DNA from: an uncultured Pseudomonas sp.
GTDB lineage: Bacteria > Pseudomonadota > Gammaproteobacteria > Pseudomonadales > Pseudomonadaceae
Assembly: GCF_946886105.1 (NCBI RefSeq)
Contig: NZ_CAMPHV010000025.1
Location: 6,802 to 70,801 of the forward strand
DNA length: 64,000 bases
Direction of reading: 5' to 3'
The notes beneath the pieces are model-generated. The model made no database searches. It was not told the DNA's origin and saw only the letters and a list, made by a program, of their open reading frames with translations. The position numbers were made by a program, and so were the translations under genes. The stretch's first letter is position 1; each line of letters opens with the position of its first letter. Below, piece by piece: positions 1 through 8,492 of the stretch.

Positions 1-1415
1 CCTTCTCCCTGCCCTCGGCCAATCTCGCGCCTTCGCGCCGTCTGGATTTCAGCGTCGGCAACAGTTTTTTCCGCAATCCCTGGGTAATGGCGCCGGCGAC
101 CACCACCGCGCGCGACGGCCTGGGCCCGCTGTTCAACACTAACGCCTGTCAGAACTGCCATATCAAGGACGGCCGCGGCCATCCGCCAGAGCCGGATGCG
201 CTCAGCGCGGCGTCCATGCTGGTGCGTCTGTCGCTGCCCGCAGGCGATGAACACGCGGCGATCATCGAACGCCTCGGCGTAGTGCCGGAACCCACTTATG
301 GCGGGCAACTGCAGGACATGGCCAATCCCGGCGTCGCCCCCGAAGGCAAGGTGCGCGTCAGCTATAGCCCGCAGGTCGTGAAATTCGCCGACGGCTATAG
401 CGTCAAACTGCGCCGACCGACCCTGGAGATCAGCCAGTTGGGCTATGGCGCGATGCACCCGGACACGCGTTTTTCCGCGCGCATAGCGCCGCCGATGATC
501 GGCCTGGGCCTGCTCGAAGCCATTCCCGAGTCGGCAATCCTGGCCAATGCCGACCCGGACGACAGCAACGCCGATGGCATATCCGGGCGCGCCAACCGCG
601 TCTGGGACCACAGCCAGCAGCGCACTGTGCTCGGCCGCTTCGGTTGGAAAGCCGGGCAACCGACCCTCAACCAACAGAACGCCGAAGCCTTCGCCAATGA
701 CATGGGCCTGACCAGCGCCCTGGTTCCCCAGGACAACTGCAGCGCCAGCCAGAGCGCCTGCCGGGCGGCGCCAAACGGTGGCGATAGCAGGCCGTTGGAA
801 AACGTAGGCGAGGCAGCCGAGACAAGGCAAAAACAGGCGAGGAAGCGGAGTTTACGAGCTGTAAATGAGCATTCCGAGCCTGTTTTTAACGCAGTATCGG
901 CAACGCAGGTAGTTTTACAACAGCCTGCCAGTGAGGTCAGCGACAACATCCTGGCAAGCATCCTGTTCTACACCCGCAACCTCGGCGTGCCGGCGCGCCG
1001 CGACGTCGACGAGCCACAGGTGATCGCCGGCAAGAACCTGTTCCATGCCGCCGGCTGCCAGGGCTGCCATACCCCGCAGTTCACCACCGCCGCCGATGCC
1101 GCCGAGCCGGAACTCGCCAACCAGAAAATCCGTCCTTATAGCGACCTGCTGTTGCACGACATGGGCGAAGCGCTGGCCGATAATCGCAGCGAATTTCTCG
1201 CCAATGGCCGCGAATGGCGCACCCCGCCTTTGTGGGGCCTGGGCCTGAGCGAAGCCGTCAACGGTCATACCCAACTGCTGCACGACGGCCGCGCACGCAA
1301 TCCGCTGGAAGCCATTCTCTGGCACGGCGGCGAGGCGGATGCGGCCAAGCAACGGGTACTGACTTTTTCCGCCGACGAGCGCGCTGCGCTCCTGGCCTTT
1401 CTGAATTCGCTGTAA
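1..1415 (+). CDS. Di-heme c-type oxidoreductase family protein (DUF1111), 5'-truncated
   Basis: The reading frame is open from base 3, and the residues before the first ATG (position 87) already look like the family (F-S-V-G-N-S-F-F-R-N-P-W-V). The true start and signal peptide therefore lie before the window. Two haem c motifs are visible: C-Q-N-C-H (codon at 147) and C-Q-G-C-H (codon at 1056). The protein belongs to the di-haem 'thiol oxidoreductase-like' family PF06537, presumably periplasmic; its substrate is unknown. It is followed after 10 nt by an imelysin-like gene with a good ribosome binding site (AAAGGAG), so they form an operon; in PAO1 the equivalent genes follow the imelysin icmP. 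Oddity: about 48 residues encoded by 786-929 come from a palindromic repeat inserted in frame between the family text P-N-G-G and E-V-S-D-N. Whether the protein still works is not known. Confidence 0.85.
   Translation, partial: FSLPSANLAPSRRLDFSVGNSFFRNPWVMAPATTTARDGLGPLFNTNACQNCHIKDGRGHPPEPDALSAASMLVRLSLPAGDEHAAIIERLGVVPEPTYGGQLQDMANPGVAPEGKVRVSYSPQVVKFADGYSVKLRRPTLEISQLGYGAMHPDTRFSARIAPPMIGLGLLEAIPESAILANADPDDSNADGISGRANRVWDHSQQRTVLGRFGWKAGQPTLNQQNAEAFANDMGLTSALVPQDNCSASQSACRAAPNGGDSRPLENVGEAAETRQKQARKRSLRAVNEHSEPVFNAVSATQVVLQQPASEVSDNILASILFYTRNLGVPARRDVDEPQVIAGKNLFHAAGCQGCHTPQFTTAADAAEPELANQKIRPYSDLLLHDMGEALADNRSEFLANGREWRTPPLWGLGLSEAVNGHTQLLHDGRARNPLEAILWHGGEADAAKQRVLTFSADERAALLAFLNSL
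786..929. repeat. MITE-like palindromic element inserted in frame in the di-haem gene
   Basis: About 144 bp with imperfect terminal inverted repeats: the left end AGCAGGCCGTTGGAAAACG pairs with the reverse complement of the right end, GGCAGGCTGTTGTAAAACT. Inside, AAAAACAGGC (about 828-837) is mirrored by GCCTGTTTTT, and TTTAC is mirrored by GTAAA across a 5 nt loop, so nearly the whole element can fold into a long hairpin. Its length is a multiple of 3 with no stop in the gene frame, so the host frame stays open. The encoded stretch is rich in Arg, Gln and Ala and is unlike the surrounding family sequence. I recall similar sequences as dispersed repeats in Pseudomonas genomes, but could not check. 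No clear target-site duplication is visible. Confidence 0.7.
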
Positions 1416-1425
1416 AGGAGACCGC

Positions 1426-2487
1426 ATGATCCGCTCGCCTTTTTCCCTCGCCCTGCTCGCCCTGGCGCTGATCGGCTGCACCCCCGCCGACCCGCAACAG
1501 AAGCTCAGCGGCGCACTCACCGATGGCGTGTTGCTGCCGGCCTATAACACCTGGCATGAGGCCAATCGCCAGTTGGCGACCAGCGCCCAGGCATTCTGCG
1601 CGAATCAGCAGGAACTGCCGGAGGCGCGCCAGGCCTTCCTCGGCGCCCAGAGTGCCTGGGCCGCCCTGCAACCGCTGCTGATCGGCCCGATGGCCGAAAG
1701 CAACCGCGCCTGGCAGGTGCAATTCTGGCCCGACAAGAAAAATCTGGTCGCGCGCCAGGTCGAAGGTCTGCTCAAGGGCACGCCCGAGATCACCCCGGCG
1801 CTGCTGGATAAATCCAGCGTGGTGGTGCAGGGCCTGAGCGCTTACGAATATGTCTTGTTCGACCCGAAAATCGACCTCGCCGAGCCGGCCAGCAAAGCCC
1901 GCTATTGCCCGCTGATGGTCGCCATAGGTGCACACCAGGAGCACCTCGCCGACGATGTGCTGCAACAGTGGCAAGCCGAGGGCGGTATGGCGCAGCAATT
2001 GAAAAGCTTCCCCAACGAGCGTTATGCCGAAGCGCCGGAAGCGGTCGCCGAACTGCTGCGCACCCAGGTCAGCGCCCTCGACGGCCTGAAGAAGAAGCTC
2101 GGTACGCCCCTCGGCCGTCAGAGCAAAGGCCACCCGCAGCCTTATCAGGCCGAAGCCTGGCGCAGCAACGCCAGCCTGGCCAACCTCGCCGCCGGCCTGG
2201 CCAGCGCCGAGCGCATCTGGCACGGTGCGGCGCAAGACGGCATACAAACGCTGCTGAACGCCGAACAAAGCGATCTCAAGCAACGCATCGACGCGGCTTA
2301 CAGCGACACCCGCAAACGTCTCGCCGAGCTGCAACGCCCGCTCGGCGAATTGCTCGGCGACGCAGCCGGCCGCGCCGAACTGAACTCCGTATACGACAGC
2401 CTCGACACGCTGCATCGCCTACAGGAAGGCGAGCTGGCGAAAACCCTCGGCATCCAGCTCGGCTTCAATGCCCATGACGGCGACTGA
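1426..2487 (+). CDS. Imelysin-like (M75-type) lipoprotein
   Basis: 353 aa. The N-terminus is a lipoprotein signal peptide with lipobox L-I-G-C (Cys at about residue 18), so the protein should be exported and lipidated. The body matches the all-helical imelysin/EfeO-like fold family (repeated A-W-x-A-L-Q-P-L, W-P-D-K-K-N, and a helical C-terminal half). The G-x-H-x-x-E motif of classical imelysins is not conserved: the corresponding place reads L-S-A-Y-E-Y, so the metal-binding His seems lost. It sits between the di-haem gene and the DUF1513 gene, which it abuts with no gap. Imelysin operons are often linked to iron uptake or periplasmic metal handling; that role is inferred here. Start chosen from AAAGGAG 6 nt before ATG. 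Confidence 0.75.
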   Translation: MIRSPFSLALLALALIGCTPADPQQKLSGALTDGVLLPAYNTWHEANRQLATSAQAFCANQQELPEARQAFLGAQSAWAALQPLLIGPMAESNRAWQVQFWPDKKNLVARQVEGLLKGTPEITPALLDKSSVVVQGLSAYEYVLFDPKIDLAEPASKARYCPLMVAIGAHQEHLADDVLQQWQAEGGMAQQLKSFPNERYAEAPEAVAELLRTQVSALDGLKKKLGTPLGRQSKGHPQPYQAEAWRSNASLANLAAGLASAERIWHGAAQDGIQTLLNAEQSDLKQRIDAAYSDTRKRLAELQRPLGELLGDAAGRAELNSVYDSLDTLHRLQEGELAKTLGIQLGFNAHDGD

Positions 2488-3594
2488 ATGAAACGCAGAG
2501 CCTTTATCGGCCTGGCCGGCGCAGGCCTGACCGCTGCCGCCGCTAGCGGAGCGCTGGGCGGCTGGACGCTGCTCGGCCACGGCCCGCAACCGCTGCTGCT
2601 CTCGGCCCGCGACGATGACGACGGCCGGCACTACGCGGTCGGTTATCGCCTCGATGGCGAGCAGGCCTTCGCCACCCGCGTCGCCGAGCGCTGCCATGAC
2701 GTGGTGGCGCACCCGAGCCTACCGCTGGCATTGTTCGTCGGGCGCCGGCCGAGCCGCGAGAGCTACCTGATCGACACCCGCGACGGCCGCCTGCTGCAAG
2801 CGCTGACGACCCCGGCCAACCGGCATTTTTACGGCCACGCGGTGTTCCACAAGGGTGGCGAGTGGCTGTACGCCACCGAGAACGACACCGACGAGCCGGG
2901 GCGCGGCGTACTTGGCGTCTATCGCTTGCAAGGTACGCAGCTGCGGCGCGTCGGCGAGCACGCCAGCCACGGCATTGGCCCGCACCAGTTGCTGTGGATG
3001 CCCGACGGCGAAAGCCTGGTGGTGGCCAACGGCGGCATCCGTACCGAGGCCGACAGCCGCGAGATGCTCAACCTCGACGATATGCAGCCCAGCCTGGTGC
3101 TGATGAAGCGCGACGGCAAGCTATTGAGCAAGGAGCAGCTGACCGAGCCGATGAACAGCGTGCGTCACCTCGCGGTGGCCGCCGACGGTACCGTGGTGGC
3201 CGGCCAGCAATACCAGGGCGACCCGGGCGACGCCGTGCCGCTGCTGGCGATCAAGCGTCCCGGCCAGGCGTTCCAGCCATTCCCCGTCGGCGAGGCGCAG
3301 CGCCTGGCGATGCACCAGTACACCGCCAGCCTGGCGATCCACGACGAACTGCGTCTATTGGCGCTGACCGCGCCGCGTGGCGGACGTTTCTTCGTCTGGG
3401 ATCTGGACAGCGGCGAGCTGCGCCTGGACACCGCGCTGGCCGACTGCGCCGGCGTCGGCGCGGTCGCCGAAGGCTTCGTGGTCAGCGCCGGCATCGGTCG
3501 CTGCCGGCTCTACGATTGCCGCGCCGCGCGCATCGTCAGCCAACCGCTGAAGCTGCCGGCGGGGCTCTGGGACAACCATTTGCGCTTGGTCTGA
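2488..3594 (+). CDS. DUF1513 family protein, Tat-exported beta-propeller-like
   Basis: 368 aa. The start ATG directly follows the TGA of the imelysin-like gene, which suggests translational coupling. The N-terminus (M-K-R-R-A-F-I-G-L-A-G-A-G) is a twin-arginine type signal, so export of a folded protein is likely. The body has repeated short strand-rich blocks with G-H-G-I-G-P-H-Q-L-L-W-M-P-D-G-E-S-L type text, typical of DUF1513 (PF07433) proteins with a WD40-like propeller. It is the last gene of the di-haem, imelysin, DUF1513 operon; these three families recur together in Pseudomonas. Biochemical function is not known. No haem or cofactor motif is visible. Confidence 0.75.
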   Translation: MKRRAFIGLAGAGLTAAAASGALGGWTLLGHGPQPLLLSARDDDDGRHYAVGYRLDGEQAFATRVAERCHDVVAHPSLPLALFVGRRPSRESYLIDTRDGRLLQALTTPANRHFYGHAVFHKGGEWLYATENDTDEPGRGVLGVYRLQGTQLRRVGEHASHGIGPHQLLWMPDGESLVVANGGIRTEADSREMLNLDDMQPSLVLMKRDGKLLSKEQLTEPMNSVRHLAVAADGTVVAGQQYQGDPGDAVPLLAIKRPGQAFQPFPVGEAQRLAMHQYTASLAIHDELRLLALTAPRGGRFFVWDLDSGELRLDTALADCAGVGAVAEGFVVSAGIGRCRLYDCRAARIVSQPLKLPAGLWDNHLRLV

Positions 3595-3624
3595 ATCGTC
3601 TTAGCGCAAAATCTTACTTCCCGC

Positions 3625-3651
3625 TCAAGAGTAAAGCGCAGCGGCCGACCT
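3625..3651 (+). promoter_or_regulatory. FliA (sigma28)-like promoter for the chemoreceptor gene
   Basis: TCAAG at 3625-3629 and GCCGACC at 3644-3650 are separated by 14 nt. This resembles the Pseudomonas FliA pattern TCAAG(TTT)-N-GCCGATA in sequence and spacing. It lies about 150 bp before the chemoreceptor start, in the only non-coding gap before that gene. Many Pseudomonas MCP genes are FliA-dependent, which fits. The last bases of the -10 element deviate, so this is a moderate-confidence call. Confidence 0.5.
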
Positions 3652-3799
3652 ATACTGAACCAGCACCCGCGCGCCGGAAACCAAAGGTCGGTCGGCGGCG
3701 CAGCTACCTGCAGCGCGTCGGCCCACAAGGAAGTCAGCGAAAAACCTCGTATTACATCGCGCGAGTCAGCGGAAACTCTTCAATACGAGGCATCGACTC

Positions 3800-5422
3800 A
3801 TGTTTCAAAATTCCTTGCGTGCGCAGATCCTAACCCTTCTGGGCGGGAGTCTGGCGCTGATCCTGGCGATCGCTCTAGCCTGCTTCAACGTCCTGTCCAA
3901 GGACGTCCAAGCGTACCGCGGCCTGCTCGACGGCCCCATCGCCGCCTCGCAACTGATCGACGAAGCCAACGTGGAATTCAAGATCCAGGTCCAGGAATGG
4001 AAGAACGTACTGTTGCGCGGCGCGGACCCGGCCAGCTTGAGCAAATACTGGGGCCAGTTCGAAGCCCAGGAACGCGAGGTCCAAAATACGCTCGATAAAC
4101 TGCTGACGCTGAACGGCCTCGACCCATCGATCAAAAGCCAGGTACAGCGCCTGCGCAGCGAACACCAGACCCTCGGAGGCGCTTACCGCAAGGGTCGCGA
4201 TGCCTTCGTCGCCGCCGGCACCGACGCCAAGGCCGGAGATGCCGCGGTCAAGGGTATCGACCGCGCCACTGGCGAACAGATGAGCGAACTGGTCAATCTG
4301 CTGCGCGAGCGAAGTCACGAGCAGGCCAAGGCCATCGACCAAGAGGCCGATCGCATGACACTGCTCGGCACCCTGGTGATGTTGGGCTCCAGCCTGCTGG
4401 TCGGCCTGCTCAGCCTGTGGCTGCTCAACCGCAACCTGATCGCACCTATCACCAGCCTGATCGAACACATCGCTCAGCTCAGCCGCGGCAACTTCGGCGA
4501 GCGGGTGGACGTCAGCCGGCGCGATGAACTGGGCCGGCTGGCCGTCGCCGCCAACACCCTGCGAGACTTCCTCGCCGATATCTTCAGCCGCCTGAAAAGC
4601 AGTACCGGCGAACTGGACCACGTCAACCACGAGCTGAACGCCATCGCCAGCCTGATGGCCCAGGGCAGCAGCGAGCAGTTCAACCGTACCGATCAGGTCG
4701 CCACGGCCATGCACGAGATGTCCGCCACCGCCCAGGAAGTCGCCCGCCACGCCTCCGAAGCGGCGCACGCCGCGGACGATGCGGACAACTCGGCGCAACA
4801 GGGCGGCACGGTGATGCGTGCGACCATTGAGACCATCACCGGTATCCGCGGCGAAATCGCCACCACCGCCGAAGTGATTCGCCGCCTGGAAAGCGACAGC
4901 GGGCGCATCGGCAAGGTGCTGGAGGTGATTCGCGGCATCGCCGAGCAGACCAACCTGCTGGCACTCAACGCGGCCATCGAAGCGGCCCGGGCCGGCGATG
5001 CCGGACGCGGTTTCGCGGTGGTCGCCGACGAGGTGCGCACCCTGGCCCAACGCACCGCCGAATCCACCGCGGAAATTCACCAGATCATCGATACCGTGCA
5101 GACCGGCGCGCTCAACGCGGTACGCGCCATCGAAAGTGGCCAGACGCGCAGCGAAGCGGGTGTCGAACAGGTGACCCAGGCCGGCGAGATGCTGCAACGT
5201 ATCACCAGCGCGGTGGAGGCGATCCGTGACATGAACCGGCAAATCGCCACCGCCGCCGAAGAGCAGACCTCGGTGGCCGAGGATATCTCGCGCAACCTCA
5301 CCGAGATCACCGCCATCGCCAGCACCAACCAGGAAAACGTCAAGCGCACCCAAGCCGCCAGCCAGGATCTGCAAACGCTCTCCTCCGAACTCACCAGCGT
5401 CACCCAGCGCCTAAGCGCCTGA
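3800..5422 (+). CDS. Methyl-accepting chemotaxis protein (transmembrane)
   Basis: 540 aa. Order of domains: transmembrane helix at about 10-30, a periplasmic helical ligand domain (about 31-188, four-helix-bundle type by appearance), a second transmembrane helix at about 190-213, a HAMP linker to about 265, and a long cytoplasmic signalling coiled coil. The hairpin tip is classical ([18 protein letters not shown], near residues 380-397), where CheA and CheW bind. The C-terminus lacks a CheR-docking pentapeptide. The ligand cannot be predicted. It is a single-gene unit with a FliA-like promoter upstream. The start is ATG 3800; the ribosome binding site is modest (ACGAGG). Confidence 0.92.
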   Translation: MFQNSLRAQILTLLGGSLALILAIALACFNVLSKDVQAYRGLLDGPIAASQLIDEANVEFKIQVQEWKNVLLRGADPASLSKYWGQFEAQEREVQNTLDKLLTLNGLDPSIKSQVQRLRSEHQTLGGAYRKGRDAFVAAGTDAKAGDAAVKGIDRATGEQMSELVNLLRERSHEQAKAIDQEADRMTLLGTLVMLGSSLLVGLLSLWLLNRNLIAPITSLIEHIAQLSRGNFGERVDVSRRDELGRLAVAANTLRDFLADIFSRLKSSTGELDHVNHELNAIASLMAQGSSEQFNRTDQVATAMHEMSATAQEVARHASEAAHAADDADNSAQQGGTVMRATIETITGIRGEIATTAEVIRRLESDSGRIGKVLEVIRGIAEQTNLLALNAAIEAARAGDAGRGFAVVADEVRTLAQRTAESTAEIHQIIDTVQTGALNAVRAIESGQTRSEAGVEQVTQAGEMLQRITSAVEAIRDMNRQIATAAEEQTSVAEDISRNLTEITAIASTNQENVKRTQAASQDLQTLSSELTSVTQRLSA

Positions 5423-5449
5423 CCACTACTATCCGCTGCCCGCTGCCCG

Positions 5450-5473
5450 CCCCTCTCCTTTATCGGAGAGGGG
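5450..5473 (+). terminator. Stem-loop after the chemoreceptor gene
   Basis: CCCCTCTCC and GGAGAGGGG pair perfectly around a 6 nt loop, 28 bp after the stop codon. There is no run of T after it, so it may be a weak terminator or an mRNA-stabilising hairpin. The rest of 5474-5702 shows no gene or repeat that I can recognise. Confidence 0.5.
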
Positions 5474-5702
5474 CATTCCCGCAACGCTCCCTTCCAAGCG
5501 CGCCACGCCGGATCGCCGGCATGCCTGGCAACCGCCTCAACGCAACCATCCCGCGAAAACACTAAACCGATCGCGCAACCCTCAGTCAGAGCTAACAGAG
5601 CCTGAATGCGCAGCGTAGGAATTCGGGCGCCTTCCGGCCAGCAGAACGGCCCCACTCACTCGGCTCGATCGACGCGTGTCGGGTCATCCGAGGAGTTCGA
5701 CC

Positions 5703-6074
5703 ATGGAAAACATCGGTAAAACCCGCTGGGCCATAGCCGAGGGCTATATCCCACCCTCCAGCAGCAACGACTCGCGACAGCTGACCAGTCATGAAACCGC
5801 GTGCCTGCTGAATGCCGGCGATAAACCGGCGAACGTGGCGATCACCCTGTACTTCGCCGACCGCGAGCCGGTCGGGCCGTACCAGGTGACGGTGCCGCCG
5901 CGGCGCACGCTGCATCTGCGTTTCAACGAACTCAAGGACCCACAACCGGTGCCCACCGACACCGACTACGCCAGCCTGATCGAATCCGACGTGCCCATCG
6001 TGGTGCAGCACACGCGCCTCGATTCGCGCCAGGCCGAGCTGGCCCTGCTGACCACCATGGCCTACGGCGAATAG
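5703..6074 (+). CDS. Sensory rhodopsin transducer-family (ASRT-like) protein
   Basis: 123 aa, soluble, no signal peptide. The sequence carries the marks of the Anabaena sensory rhodopsin transducer family (PF07100): W-A-I-A-E-G-Y-I-P near the N-terminus, L-L-N-A-G-D, F-A-D-R-E-P-V-G-P-Y in the middle and V-P-I-V-V-Q-H-T-R-L-D-S-R-Q-A near the C-terminus. In Anabaena the protein is a small beta-sandwich tetramer that binds sensory rhodopsin and may bind DNA or sugar. No rhodopsin gene is in this window, so the partner here is unknown. Start 5703 is preferred over an upstream ATG at 5676 because GAGGAG lies 7 nt before it. It is the first gene of the apparent oxidase operon; the next gene begins 31 nt downstream. 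Confidence 0.85.
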   Translation: MENIGKTRWAIAEGYIPPSSSNDSRQLTSHETACLLNAGDKPANVAITLYFADREPVGPYQVTVPPRRTLHLRFNELKDPQPVPTDTDYASLIESDVPIVVQHTRLDSRQAELALLTTMAYGE

Positions 6075-6105
6075 CCATCCTCCTGAAAAAAACAACGGCA
6101 CCGCT

Positions 6106-7554
6106 ATGCACGACAGACCATCCGACGGCCTCACCGCAGGGCCGATCCACGCCCAAGACATACAGCTCCAGACGCTGCGCACCCGCCACGACAACAGCCT
6201 GTGGGTGTATTTCGGCACTATCCTGCTCGGCTGCTGGCTGCTCACGGCACCGGCGATTCTCGGCTACCTCGATAGCGACTTTCCGCAGCGGGTGTTCGAT
6301 GTCACCCAGGAGCGCGGGCTGGCCGAGCCGTTGCTGCGGGCGCAATGGCTGATGTGGAGCGACATGCTCAGCGGTGCACTGCTGGTGCTGTTCGGCGGTC
6401 TCTCGCTGTTCTGGCGGCATCGCTGGGCGCAATGGGCCAGTTGTCTGGTCGGCCTGTGGCTGATCAGCGCACCGTTGCTGTTCTGGGCGCCGTCGGCGGC
6501 CATTTACGCCAACGAGACCCTGGTCGGCGGGCTGGTCATCGCCTTCGCCATTCTGATCCCGCCGATGCCCGGCACCAGCGTCGCCGCCCTGCAGGCCAAA
6601 GACGATATTCCGCCCGGCTGGGACTACTCGCCGTCGTCCTGGTCGCAGCGCCTGCCGATCATCGTATTGGCCTTCGTCGGCTTCTTCATCGCCCGCTACC
6701 TGAGCGCCTATCAGCTCGGCCACATCGAGACGGTATGGGACCCGTTCTTCGGCGACGGCACCGCGCGCATCATCACCTCCGAGGTATCCCATGCCTGGCC
6801 GGTCGCCGATGCCGGGCTCGGTGCCATGACCTATCTGATCGAGGCCCTGTCCGGAATGATGGGCGACAGCCGGCGCTGGCGCACCATGCCGTGGATGGTC
6901 GGCCTGTTCGGCGTGCTGGTGATCCCCCTGGGCGGCGTGAGCATCTTCTTTATCGTCATCCAGCCGATCGTCATCGGCACCTGGTGCACCCTGTGCCTGA
7001 TCTCGGCGGCGGCGATGGTGATCATGCTGCCCTACTCGTTCGACGAGATCGTCGCCATGGGTCAGTTCGTCCTGCGCGCGCGCCGCGAAGGCCAGGGTTT
7101 GTGGCGGGTGTTCTGGCGCGGCGGCAGCGCCTCTGGTGGCCGCGTCGCCGGCGGACCGCCGCTGCGCATTGGCTCGAGCGGCGACGGCGAACGCTTCGCC
7201 CAGATCCGTGCCCTACCCAAGGGCTTGATCCTCTGCGCGCTGCTCGGCGCCTGGCTGATGTTCACCCGGCTGATCTTCGGTACCGAGGGCGCGCTGGCCG
7301 ATAGCGACCATCTGATCGGCGCCATGCTGTTCACCTTTTCCATCGCCGCCTTCTCCGAGGTGTTCCGGCCACTGCGGGCGATCAATTTCCTGTTCGCCGG
7401 TTGGCTGCTGCTCGCGCCCTGGCTGCTTGAAGGCGGCGGCCTGGCGAGCACGCTGAACAGCATGGTGGTCGGCATCCTGGTCATCGTTCTGACCCTGCCC
7501 CGCGGGCCGATCCGCAACCGCTACGGCAGTTGGGACCGTTTTATCACCTGGTAA
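6106..7554 (+). CDS. SPW-repeat / VKOR-like fusion membrane protein
   Basis: 482 aa, rich in transmembrane helices. It starts with an SPW-type membrane repeat (about residues 25-160; L-W-V-Y-F-G-T-I-L-L-G-C-W-L-L-T-A-P and a second W-L-I-S-A-P). The middle (about 170-320) resembles the vitamin K epoxide reductase/DsbB-like four-helix domain with the redox motif C-T-L-C at residues 294-297. The C-terminus (about 400-470) is a second SPW-like unit (L-F-A-G-W-L-L-L-A-P-W-L-L). The extra loop cysteine pair of classical VKOR enzymes is not obvious, so electron relay may differ. It ends 3 nt before oxidase subunit II. A disulfide- or quinone-linked role in oxidase or cytochrome maturation is a guess from position only. 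Confidence 0.7.
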   Translation: MHDRPSDGLTAGPIHAQDIQLQTLRTRHDNSLWVYFGTILLGCWLLTAPAILGYLDSDFPQRVFDVTQERGLAEPLLRAQWLMWSDMLSGALLVLFGGLSLFWRHRWAQWASCLVGLWLISAPLLFWAPSAAIYANETLVGGLVIAFAILIPPMPGTSVAALQAKDDIPPGWDYSPSSWSQRLPIIVLAFVGFFIARYLSAYQLGHIETVWDPFFGDGTARIITSEVSHAWPVADAGLGAMTYLIEALSGMMGDSRRWRTMPWMVGLFGVLVIPLGGVSIFFIVIQPIVIGTWCTLCLISAAAMVIMLPYSFDEIVAMGQFVLRARREGQGLWRVFWRGGSASGGRVAGGPPLRIGSSGDGERFAQIRALPKGLILCALLGAWLMFTRLIFGTEGALADSDHLIGAMLFTFSIAAFSEVFRPLRAINFLFAGWLLLAPWLLEGGGLASTLNSMVVGILVIVLTLPRGPIRNRYGSWDRFITW

Positions 7555-7557
7555 ACC

Positions 7558-8478
7558 ATGCAGAGAATTCCAGTCTCGCTACTCACCGCCGCAGTCGCCG
7601 CCCACTGGACGGCGCGGGCAGTGGCCGACGAACAGGCGCCGTTGCAATCGACGTTGAACCCGCTGGGCGGCTTTGGCATCTTTCGCGCGGGCAAAGGCCT
7701 CACGGCCAAGGCCAGCCGCAATCTGGTGGTGCTTGGCGGGGTGGTGGTTCCGCTGCTGGTTCTGCTGGGCTTTACGGTGGGCAGTCTGCTGGTCGGCCAG
7801 GCCAGCTCCCGCGCCTATGCGGATGCGGCGCTGATCGTCGAAGTGATCGGCAAACGCTGGTGGTGGGAAATCCGCTACTACGATCGCGATCAGCGCTTGC
7901 TTGCCGTCAGCGCCAACGAGCTGCAGTTGCCGGCAGGCCAGCCGGTGAAGCTGTTGCTGCGCGCCACCGATGTGATCCACAGCTTCTGGGCGCCGAACCT
8001 GGACGGCAAGACCGACATGATTCCCGGCATGACCAACGTCGCCTGGCTGAACATTCCGCAGCCCGGCGTCTATCGCGGTCAATGCGCCGAATACTGCGGC
8101 ACCCAGCACAGCCTGATGGCGTTCAAGGTAGTGGTTCAGCCGCAGGGCGAGTTCCAGCACTGGCTCGACCGACAGAGTCAGCCCGCCGCTGCCGAGGCCA
8201 TGGCGCTGAGTGAGGGCCGGCGAGTCTTCCGCGAACGAGGCTGCGCCGACTGCCATTCGATTCGCGGCACCCTTGCCCGGGGCGAGCTGGGGCCGGACCT
8301 GACCCATCTGGCCTCGCGCCAGACCCTGGCCGCCGCCACTCTACCCAATACCCGTGGGCACCTGGCCGGCTGGATCAGCGACCCGCAGAGCAGCAAACCC
8401 GGCGCGCTGATGCCGGCCACGACCATGCAGCCGCGGGAGCTGCACGCGCTGTTGGATTACCTGCAGGCATTGAAATAG
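7558..8478 (+). CDS. Cytochrome c oxidase subunit II with fused cytochrome c domain
   Basis: 306 aa. A membrane segment lies at about residues 58-80, followed by the cupredoxin domain. The Cu-A ligands are present: His141 (V-I-H-S-F-W), Cys176, Glu178, Cys180, His184 and Met187 (C-A-E-Y-C-G-T-Q-H-S-L-M). The aromatic patch R-W-W-W-E-I for electron entry is also there. A C-terminal haem c domain follows with C-A-D-C-H at 229-233 and a Met-bearing segment A-L-M-P-A-T-T-M, so this is a caa3-type subunit II. The N-terminal stretch is only weakly signal-like. It lies between the SPW-VKOR gene (3 nt gap) and subunit I (14 nt gap). It resembles CoxM of alternative oxidases such as Bradyrhizobium CoxMNOP. 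Confidence 0.93.
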   Translation: MQRIPVSLLTAAVAAHWTARAVADEQAPLQSTLNPLGGFGIFRAGKGLTAKASRNLVVLGGVVVPLLVLLGFTVGSLLVGQASSRAYADAALIVEVIGKRWWWEIRYYDRDQRLLAVSANELQLPAGQPVKLLLRATDVIHSFWAPNLDGKTDMIPGMTNVAWLNIPQPGVYRGQCAEYCGTQHSLMAFKVVVQPQGEFQHWLDRQSQPAAAEAMALSEGRRVFRERGCADCHSIRGTLARGELGPDLTHLASRQTLAAATLPNTRGHLAGWISDPQSSKPGALMPATTMQPRELHALLDYLQALK

Positions 8479-8492
8479 GAGAACGCAACGGG

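Noticed and set aside
3875..5374. 499-residue open frame antisense to the chemoreceptor
   Set aside because: Low-complexity Gly/Ala/His translation caused by codon bias of the real gene.
5450..5473. Possible origin or attachment site suggested by the perfect stem-loop
   Set aside because: It is a simple hairpin after a gene; no integrase or repeat copy is nearby.
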